A DNA stretch of 64,000 bases from CAZJKE01 sp964546585 (GTDB lineage: Bacteria; Planctomycetota; Phycisphaerae; Phycisphaerales; SM1A02). This document shows positions 57,919-64,000 of this stretch, in pieces (positions within the stretch are counted from its first letter, which is position 1; each line of letters starts with the position of its first letter). Under the pieces are notes generated by a model that saw only the letters and a list, made by a program, of their open reading frames with translations, made no database searches and was not told where the DNA came from. Location: assembly GCA_964546585.1 (NCBI GenBank), contig CAZJKE010000002.1, forward strand, positions 1-64,000. The letters are read 5' to 3'. The translations under genes were made by a program, and so were the position numbers.

Positions 57919-59007
57919 ATGTCCGCCGCCCTGGCACTGCTTGCCGACATCAAGGTCGCCCATTCCGTATTTGCGTTGCCCTTCGCGCTCCTCGCCGCTT
58001 TTCTTGCGGCCACTGATGGTGGGTCGATCGACTGGTCGCGATTCGGACCGCAACTGGCGCTCATTGTTGCGTGCATGGTGCTCGCCCGTACGGTCGCAAT
58101 GCTCTCCAATCGACTGCTCGACCGCGACATCGACGCGAGGAATCCGCGTACTGCCGATCGATCGCTGCCAACGGGCACAGCGTCCGTCACACTGGTTCGG
58201 GCATCGATCGCGGTTTCGTCTTTGGCGTTCATCCTCTGCTGCGGAATGTTCGCCATCCTGTGGTCCAACTGGTGGCCGCTGCTGCTGTCGGTCCCGGTGC
58301 TGGCATGGCTTGCGGCATACCCACTCCTGAAACGCCGCACGGCACTGTGTCACATCTATCTCGGCCTGTCTCTTGCGATGAGCCCGTTGGCGGCGGGGCT
58401 GGCCGTGTCGCCGCAGTCATTGGAACAGCCTGTCATGTGGTTACTGGCAGCGATGGTGATGTGTTGGGTGGCCGGGTTCGATGTCATCTATGCGCTGCAG
58501 GATGTCGACGTGGACCGGCAGGAAGGACTGCACAGTATTCCGGCGCGGCTGGGTGTTGGCCGCGCACTCTGGATGAGTCGCTTGCTCCACGGGACTGCTG
58601 TTGCGGCGCTCGTTGCAATTTGGGTAACCGACCCGCAACTGGGCTGGGTGTTCGTGGGCGCCACAATTGTTGTCGCCGCCCTGCTCATCATCGAACACGC
58701 CACGGTGCACTTGTGGGGAACATCAAGAATCGCCCTCACATTCTTCATGTTGAACGGTCTGGTCAGTCTGGTGTTGGGCGCAGCGGGAATCGTGGATGTG
58801 CTGCAATACTCAGCAGGATCCCCACGCGGCGATGAGCATGAGCAGATCCGAGACATCAACGGTACCACTGCCGTCAATATCCTCCGCCCCACCGCTTGCG
58901 CCCCAGGCCCCAATGACCAGCAGGAGATCGGACACATCGACCGCACCGTCTCCGTTGACATCTTCGGCACAGGCGACTTCCCCGTTGATGTTCACCGTCA
59001 GTGCTGA
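57919..59007 (+). CDS. UbiA/MqnP-type polyprenyltransferase
   Basis: 362 residues from the ATG at 57919. UbiA family, about eight to nine TM helices. First Asp motif NRLLDRDIDARNPRT and second motif DVIYALQDVDVDRQEGLHSI are intact; the second resembles 4-hydroxybenzoate/MqnP-type enzymes that prenylate quinone head groups. The conserved fold ends near residue 295; the last 66 codons run antisense through the dockerin repeats of the convergent gene and read as a polar, atypical tail. So the final 198 nt overlap. Either the family stop was lost or the overlap is real. Confidence 0.85.
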   Translation: MSAALALLADIKVAHSVFALPFALLAAFLAATDGGSIDWSRFGPQLALIVACMVLARTVAMLSNRLLDRDIDARNPRTADRSLPTGTASVTLVRASIAVSSLAFILCCGMFAILWSNWWPLLLSVPVLAWLAAYPLLKRRTALCHIYLGLSLAMSPLAAGLAVSPQSLEQPVMWLLAAMVMCWVAGFDVIYALQDVDVDRQEGLHSIPARLGVGRALWMSRLLHGTAVAALVAIWVTDPQLGWVFVGATIVVAALLIIEHATVHLWGTSRIALTFFMLNGLVSLVLGAAGIVDVLQYSAGSPRGDEHEQIRDINGTTAVNILRPTACAPGPNDQQEIGHIDRTVSVDIFGTGDFPVDVHRQC

Positions 59008-62000
59008 CTGCACGCCGCGGGCCAGCACATCCACCTGGGTGATTGACACCAAGTCGTCCAATCCGTCGCCGTCAACATCCCCGGTCACAAGCAATGTTGG
59101 CTCGGTGCCACTGTTGACCGGAGAGCCAATGTCGGAAAACACAATCGTGTTGGCGTCCTCAGTGTCATTTCGAGCAATGACGATCTCGCGATCTGAAGTG
59201 CCAATTGCAGAGACCGCGAGATCGAGATCGCCGTCGTTGTCGAAGTCGGCCAGTGCAAGCGATTGCGGAGCGCTGCCCAGCGGATAGTCAACAGGCGAAT
59301 AGAGCGATGTGCCCCAACTGCGAAGGATGCTGACCTCGTCCGTGCCGAAGTTGGCGGTAAGAACATCATCCGCACCATCGCCATTCACATCACCGAGCAG
59401 CTGAGCGACCGGCGCGCTTCCCGCACCAAGATCGATTGGTGTTGAAAGAAGACTGACGGTCCCGCCCGCACCGTCCCCATTCTTGACCAGCAGCGAGTCA
59501 CCGCTTTCGCTCAGCACGACATAATCAAGATCCTTGTTTGTGTCGACATCCGCCGGGTCAATCGCGGTCGGCATGCTGATAGCAATGGTCCCGACCTCGG
59601 TGAATGCCGTACCCCGAATGCCGAAGGTAGTCGTGTTCTGCAAGATCGTCGCGACAGGCGTCGCACTGGGCTCCTCGCATGCCACCGCAAGATCATCGAA
59701 ACCGTTGCCGCCTTCGACAAAATCTCCCACCGCGACGCTCACTGGATTCTCGTCGACTGCGAAGTCGAAAACCGAGAATGACGCTGACCCGTCGTTGACC
59801 AACACCGAAACCGTATCGTCATCGTAGTTCGCAACAACAAGATCCACATCGCTGTCGCCGTCGAGATCGGCGGCACGCAGATCAACAGGGTTCGCGCCTA
59901 CCACGACAGTGCCATCCGATGAGAATCCGGCCCAAGATCCGGGGCCACCGCCATCATTGAGCAACACCTCGACAGTTCCGTTAGCGGGAATGGCCACCGC
60001 AACATCAAGATCACTATCGCCATTCAGATCAGCAATCGCAATGGCTCCGGGATCGCCCGACAACGCTGTTGTTCTCGCCTCTCCAAAGACAATTTCCTCA
60101 GCCTCACCGACGCCCACTCCACCGCCACGCAGACCGGAGGATCCAAGCCATCGGCAGTTCATGCCGGGAGGAAGGCCTCGGCAGATGATGCCGTCGAACT
60201 CGCCGTCAATTGCCCCGCTTGAGAGCACGTCAAATGTGTCACCGATCTGAACGGCAAAGTCTGAGTCGAATTTGACCACCAGCGCACCCCCAAGATGGGC
60301 GGTGCCGCTGACCTGCAGCTGATCGTAGCCCGTGCCCGGAGCGTACCCTGCAATGTCAAACACCATGCTGCCCATCGAACCTGATCCTGCGTTCGATGAA
60401 CCCCACCCGTAGATATCTCCACTGATCGACAACTGCCCGTCTGGGCCGACGATGCCGCCATCGAGCCAAACATCGCTGACCATTCCACCGTCGCCGCCAA
60501 ACCTTCCGCCATCGCGAATTCTTGTCGTCCCCGCGAAGACAAGTACGCCTTCTCGAAGAGTGAGAATTCCGTCTGCGTCCACTTCGAAGCCCGGAACATC
60601 GAGGTAGCCGCCGCTGCCCAGGACGATAAGTTCCGCCGAACGGTCGCCAAACGGAGCAATGGAGACCGGGTCGCTTCCGTCGACCGCAAGTTGCTGCCCT
60701 GTGATGTCAAGCGAGACGCCGCCTCCCGAGCAGACAACTCGCCGGTTTGCAACATCCTCCGGAAGTGTGATGATCACCGTGCCAGTGGCATCATTGATCT
60801 CGAACATCGCTGTGTCACCAGGTCCCGGGATGCCCACCGGAATCCAGTTTGTCGCGTCGTTGAACACGCCGTTGCCGCCGGACCAGACAAAGATGCCGCC
60901 GGTGGCGGGCGTCGTCGGCGCCCGCTCCCAAGCGCCCATGTCCACGACCGCGCCGCCATCATCCACCGGGCCAGTATCGGGCGAGTAAGGATCATCGATC
61001 CGGCGAAGTAATTCGCCGCCAAGGTCAGACGAGGGAAGCACATCAACAATTGCGGTCGTTGTATCGCCCGCGTCAATACAAGGTGAGGTCGGCATGAGCC
61101 AGAGCGCTTCGTCGCCCGTACCCGGAAGGTCATCAGTCCCTCGTTCATCGTCGAATCTGGGAGGCTTGGCGATGTTGCCTGTGCCCCCCCAACCTGCCTC
61201 CAAATGCATGATGCAACTGTAATTCAGCGTCAATGCCCCGCTGCCCATCTCAATCTGAGAACCCTCGCCATAGAAGTCGGTGTTGTCCCAGATGATGCAG
61301 TTCGTCACATCAGCCGTCGATGTGTCAGATCCATGCAGTCCGCCGCTGTGCCAGGCGATGTTGGTGGCGATCGTACAGTTGGTCATCGTCAGGCTGCCAC
61401 CATCGATTGCAACTGCGCCACCGATCCAATCCGAGGAGTTGCCTGCCATCTGGCTGTTGATGACCGTTATCGAACCAGTCGCGTAGATGCCCCCGCCCAT
61501 GCTATGCGCGGTATTCCTGTTGAATCTACAGGACATGAATGTGCCGCGGTCGAAGGAGTCGGTGTTGGCGACGCCGCCACCCGAAATGGCCTGATTGCCA
61601 CGGATCTCACACCGCTCGACAAGCAGTCCGTTGGTTGTACCGTCAAAGAGGATTCCCCCACCCGTGTACTGCGCCGGATTCGCATCGTCTTCGTAGTCCG
61701 CATTCCCCGCGGTGATCACGAATCCATGCAACAGTGTTCCTTCGCCAACACCATTGGTCGAGAATGTCACCACGGAATAGGCGTTGTCGGAGAAGTCGAC
61801 CGGATCATCGCCATTGAGATCACCGCTCAAGACGGTCATGTTCGTCAATGGATCTGCCTGTTCGACTGAGGTCTCCGTCCCCACAAAGCCGCCGTAGATG
61901 CCGACTTTCTTCTCGACACTGAATGTCGCCGAACGCGAATCCTTGTTGGCCCCGCTCGGGCGGTAGGTTCCCTCCGCTACCCAGATCTGCTCGCCGTCCT

Positions 62001-62370
62001 CTGCAACAAGCAATGCTTGCTCCAGATTCTGAAAGGCCCATGTCCAACTGGACCCGTCGCCGCCAGGAGGAACATCCTGATCGACATACCAGACCATGGT
62101 CTCAATTCCGGTGCAATTTGGACTGTTCTCTGGGTCGCAGTCACCGCCGTCACAATCAAACTCGTCGCAGTCAAAGTAGACCGCTACGCCATTCCATTCA
62201 TATTTGCCGTTGTCGCAGACCCCATCCCCGATCCATGCAATCGGCGCACAGTTACCGTTGCAGTCGGGTATCTCGTCTGGCGCGCATTGCGCATACGCGA
62301 CTTGGCCGCTGAACAACAGGGCGCATACGATGACGGTGGTCTTCAATACTGGCCCGCGCAAAAGGCTCAT
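58810..62370 (-). CDS. large secreted beta-helix / FG-GAP protein with dockerin-like C-terminus
   Basis: 1186 residues from the ATG at 62370, chosen because a signal peptide begins there (VLKTTVIVCALLFSGQVAYA); the longer frame is unlikely. Order: Cys-rich LNR-like module (CNGNCAPIAWIGDGVCDNG, DCDEFDCDGGDC) almost identical in plan to that in the protease at 39436. A right-handed beta-helix/parallel-repeat region follows (TGGGILFDGTTNGLLVERC, SGGGVANTD, MGGGIYATGSITVINS), then an autotransporter-like strand region. Several FG-GAP/VCBS-type repeats come next (IAIADLNGDSDLDVAVA, LRAADLDGDSDVDLVVA, LALADFDNDGDLDLAV). Two dockerin-like EF-hands (DVNGDGAVDVSDLLLVIGAW, SGTVDVSDLLMLIAAWGSC) end it. 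Probably a surface adhesin or polysaccharide-binding protein. Confidence 0.85.
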   Translation of the reverse strand: MSLLRGPVLKTTVIVCALLFSGQVAYAQCAPDEIPDCNGNCAPIAWIGDGVCDNGKYEWNGVAVYFDCDEFDCDGGDCDPENSPNCTGIETMVWYVDQDVPPGGDGSSWTWAFQNLEQALLVAEDGEQIWVAEGTYRPSGANKDSRSATFSVEKKVGIYGGFVGTETSVEQADPLTNMTVLSGDLNGDDPVDFSDNAYSVVTFSTNGVGEGTLLHGFVITAGNADYEDDANPAQYTGGGILFDGTTNGLLVERCEIRGNQAISGGGVANTDSFDRGTFMSCRFNRNTAHSMGGGIYATGSITVINSQMAGNSSDWIGGAVAIDGGSLTMTNCTIATNIAWHSGGLHGSDTSTADVTNCIIWDNTDFYGEGSQIEMGSGALTLNYSCIMHLEAGWGGTGNIAKPPRFDDERGTDDLPGTGDEALWLMPTSPCIDAGDTTTAIVDVLPSSDLGGELLRRIDDPYSPDTGPVDDGGAVVDMGAWERAPTTPATGGIFVWSGGNGVFNDATNWIPVGIPGPGDTAMFEINDATGTVIITLPEDVANRRVVCSGGGVSLDITGQQLAVDGSDPVSIAPFGDRSAELIVLGSGGYLDVPGFEVDADGILTLREGVLVFAGTTRIRDGGRFGGDGGMVSDVWLDGGIVGPDGQLSISGDIYGWGSSNAGSGSMGSMVFDIAGYAPGTGYDQLQVSGTAHLGGALVVKFDSDFAVQIGDTFDVLSSGAIDGEFDGIICRGLPPGMNCRWLGSSGLRGGGVGVGEAEEIVFGEARTTALSGDPGAIAIADLNGDSDLDVAVAIPANGTVEVLLNDGGGPGSWAGFSSDGTVVVGANPVDLRAADLDGDSDVDLVVANYDDDTVSVLVNDGSASFSVFDFAVDENPVSVAVGDFVEGGNGFDDLAVACEEPSATPVATILQNTTTFGIRGTAFTEVGTIAISMPTAIDPADVDTNKDLDYVVLSESGDSLLVKNGDGAGGTVSLLSTPIDLGAGSAPVAQLLGDVNGDGADDVLTANFGTDEVSILRSWGTSLYSPVDYPLGSAPQSLALADFDNDGDLDLAVSAIGTSDREIVIARNDTEDANTIVFSDIGSPVNSGTEPTLLVTGDVDGDGLDDLVSITQVDVLARGVQSALTVNINGEVACAEDVNGDGAVDVSDLLLVIGAWGASGGAEDIDGSGTVDVSDLLMLIAAWGSC

Positions 62371-62483
62371 GCCTCGATCGTCCCCTTCCATTGTCGACGC
62401 TGTAGTAGACCCCGGAGATTGGGTTTTGGCTACCAAAAAACAGGCATTTCTCCTACGAGGAAGCATTACCGGTCCCAAGGAGA

Positions 62484-62507
62484 AGGGCCCCGCCGATGCG
62501 GGGCCCT
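62484..62507 (-). terminator. intrinsic terminator after dnaK
   Basis: AGGGCCCCGC-CGAT-GCGGGGCCCT, a perfect 10-bp GC stem with a 4-nt loop. On the minus strand it lies 47 nt past the dnaK stop and is followed by TTCTCCTTGG, a modest pyrimidine tail. Confidence 0.8.
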
Positions 62508-62553
62508 GTGGAACCACATGTTGCAGTTCCGGGAGGAGGGAGTTCTGATGAGG

Positions 62554-64000
62554 TCAGTCGTCCTTGACCTCGTATTCGGCATCGATGACATCATCGCTGC
62601 CGCTCTTGCATTCGTCACCGCCGCAGCACTCGTCACCGCCGGCTGCAGTTTGCTGTGCCGTAGCCTCATACACTGCCTTGCCGAGTTCGGTTGCTGCTGA
62701 TTCAAGGTTTGACAATGCGGCTTCGATCGCCGCGGCGTCATCGCCCTTGAGCGTGTCATCCAGATTGGCCACGGCAGACTCGATGTTGCCCCTGACATCC
62801 GCAGCGACCTTCTCGCCGTGCTCCTCAAGGCTCTTTCGAGTCTGATACGCCACGGCCTCTGCACGGTTCTTCAGGTCAACGAGTTCGCGACGGGCCTTGT
62901 CTTCCTCGGCGTGCACTTCCGCGTCCTGCTTCATCGATTCAATTTCGTCATCAGCAAGGCCGGACGAGCCGGTGATGTCGATCTTCTGGCTCTTACCGGT
63001 CGCCTTGTCGGTCGCCGACACCTGCATGATGCCGTTGGCGTCAATGGCGAACTCCACCTCGATCTGCGGCATGCCGCGGGGTGAGGGTGGGATGTCCGTC
63101 AGATCAAACCGACCGAGCGATCGGTTGTCGGTTGCGAACTCGCGCTCGCCTTGAAGTACATGAATGGTCACCGATGTCTGGTTGTCGGCCGCCGTAGAGA
63201 AGGTTTCCTTCTTCGATGTTGGGATGGTTGTATTGCGCTCAATCAGCCGTGTCATGACGCCGCCGAGCGTCTCCAGGCCGAGGCTGAGCGGTGTCACATC
63301 CAGCAGAAGGACATCCTTGACATCGCCGGTCAGAACGCCGCCCTGAATAGCCGCGCCGACTGCGACGACTTCGTCCGGGTTGATGGACTTGTCGAGTTCA
63401 GCGGTCTCGAAGATTTCTTTCGTGATCTCCTGCACCTTGGGGATTCGTGTTGATCCACCGACCATGACGACATCCGAAACCTCAGACGGCGAGAGTTTCG
63501 CGTCCTTGAGCGCGGCTTCGCATGGGCCGCGAAGCCGGTCGAACAGATCTGCACACAGAGACTCGAAGGTCGCCCGCGTAATTGTCACCTGAAGATGCTT
63601 CGGGCCACTTTGATCCGCCGTGATGAACGGCAGGTTGACAGATGTTTCCATCTGCTGCGACAGTTCGCACTTGGCCTTCTCGGCAGCTTCCTTGAGCCGC
63701 TGCAAGGCCATTGGATCATCGCGAAGATCAATGCCTTCCTTCTTACGGAATTCCTCAGCGATGTGATCGATCAATCGCTGGTCGAAGTCATCGCCGCCGA
63801 GATGCGTGTCGCCGTTGGTCGCCATGACCTCGAATACGCCATCACCGATGTCGAGAATGGATACATCAAATGTACCGCCACCGAGGTCGAAAACCGCAAT
63901 CTTCGCATTCGTCTTCTTCTCCAGGCCGTAGGCCAGCGCTGCCGCCGTCGGCTCGTTGATGATCCGTTCGACCGTCAGCCCGGCAATCTCACCGGCATCC
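62554..64000 (-). CDS. dnaK: molecular chaperone DnaK (Hsp70), 5' part outside the window
   Basis: At least 481 residues, cut by the window edge; the frame runs open to 64000. Seen: GLTVERIINEPTAAALAYGL, phosphate loop FDLGGGTFDVSIL, adenosine motif VGGSTRIPKVQEI, linker DVLLLDVTPLSLGLETLGG, substrate-binding core GIMQVSATDKATGK, and the lid. The tail has an unusual Cys-rich block (GGDECCGGDECKSG) before the ending DVIDAEYEVKDD, which is a typical DnaK terminus. A terminator follows. The ATG at 63825 inside the frame is not the start. Confidence 0.98.
   Translation of the reverse strand, partial: DAGEIAGLTVERIINEPTAAALAYGLEKKTNAKIAVFDLGGGTFDVSILDIGDGVFEVMATNGDTHLGGDDFDQRLIDHIAEEFRKKEGIDLRDDPMALQRLKEAAEKAKCELSQQMETSVNLPFITADQSGPKHLQVTITRATFESLCADLFDRLRGPCEAALKDAKLSPSEVSDVVMVGGSTRIPKVQEITKEIFETAELDKSINPDEVVAVGAAIQGGVLTGDVKDVLLLDVTPLSLGLETLGGVMTRLIERNTTIPTSKKETFSTAADNQTSVTIHVLQGEREFATDNRSLGRFDLTDIPPSPRGMPQIEVEFAIDANGIMQVSATDKATGKSQKIDITGSSGLADDEIESMKQDAEVHAEEDKARRELVDLKNRAEAVAYQTRKSLEEHGEKVAADVRGNIESAVANLDDTLKGDDAAAIEAALSNLESAATELGKAVYEATAQQTAAGGDECCGGDECKSGSDDVIDAEYEVKDD

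Noticed and set aside
1..64000. insertion sequences, integrases, phage genes
   Set aside because: No transposase, recombinase or phage structural motifs were seen in any plausible frame.

Overview
The window looks like a chromosomal segment of a Planctomycetota bacterium, most plausibly a Phycisphaerae-like marine lineage. This is inferred from three things: secreted Cys-rich proteins ending in paired dockerin/EF-hand-like repeats (39436-42140 and 58810-62370), a small histone-H1-like protein (54030-54206), and many secreted proteins with no recognised family. Heptose genes (gmhB, waaF) and an O-antigen-ligase-like gene indicate an LPS-type outer membrane. Four runs of exactly 100 N show a draft, probably metagenomic, assembly. 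I saw no tRNA, rRNA, CRISPR array, insertion sequence or prophage.

Layout. 0-7 kb: mutS, a conserved hypothetical, obg-rpmA, a secreted hypothetical and a two-domain GNAT. 7-9 kb: a gapped 11-bp GC-rich tandem repeat followed by a divergent dnaA in a markedly G/T-rich stretch. 9-13 kb: a secreted helical-repeat protein, a DegT-like aminotransferase homologue that lacks the PLP lysine, and an O-antigen ligase/Wzy-like membrane protein. 12.9-16.7 kb (minus): four overlapping genes ending in a FliF-like ring protein with a fused FliG-like C-terminus. 16.7-18.6 kb: the c-di-AMP pair cdaA-cdaR. 18.6-35.8 kb (minus): one long block, rpsJ to rplQ (S10-spc-alpha operons with secY, infA and rpoA), continuing into pheS, a small membrane protein and tyrS, from a canonical promoter at 35798-35825. 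35.9-42.3 kb: secreted hypothetical, distant BshC-like protein, two genes cut by a gap (GT2 and a ClpP-like COG3904 protein) and a Cys-rich trypsin-like protease. 42.3-49.4 kb: RCK-type cation channel, yhaM-like nuclease, nnrD, transglutaminase, lysS, pfkA. 49.4-57.9 kb: gmhB/waaF, plsY with a UbiA-like gene, purB, histone-like gene, hotdog dehydratase-manA, a small protein, proS. 57.9-64 kb: UbiA/MqnP-type prenyltransferase, a large secreted FG-GAP/dockerin protein and the 3' part of dnaK.

Gene expression signals form the most striking pattern. At least a dozen first-in-transcript genes have a TANNNT (-10-like) hexamer ending only 6-13 nt before the start codon and no Shine-Dalgarno, which suggests extensive leaderless transcription. 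In three divergent pairs (16676-16715, 49988-50007, 57894-57918) the two -10 elements are packed back to back or overlap within 20-40 bp. Genes inside operons instead use Shine-Dalgarno sites or ATGA/GTGA/TGATG stop-start overlaps.

Other oddities: a FliF-FliG-like fusion without the first ring-building domain, a channel with a non-canonical selectivity filter, and a ribosomal cluster lacking rpmD, rpsD, adk and map at their usual places. An assembly gap inside the protease falls in a 174-bp in-frame repeat, and its 55-bp flanks are identical.
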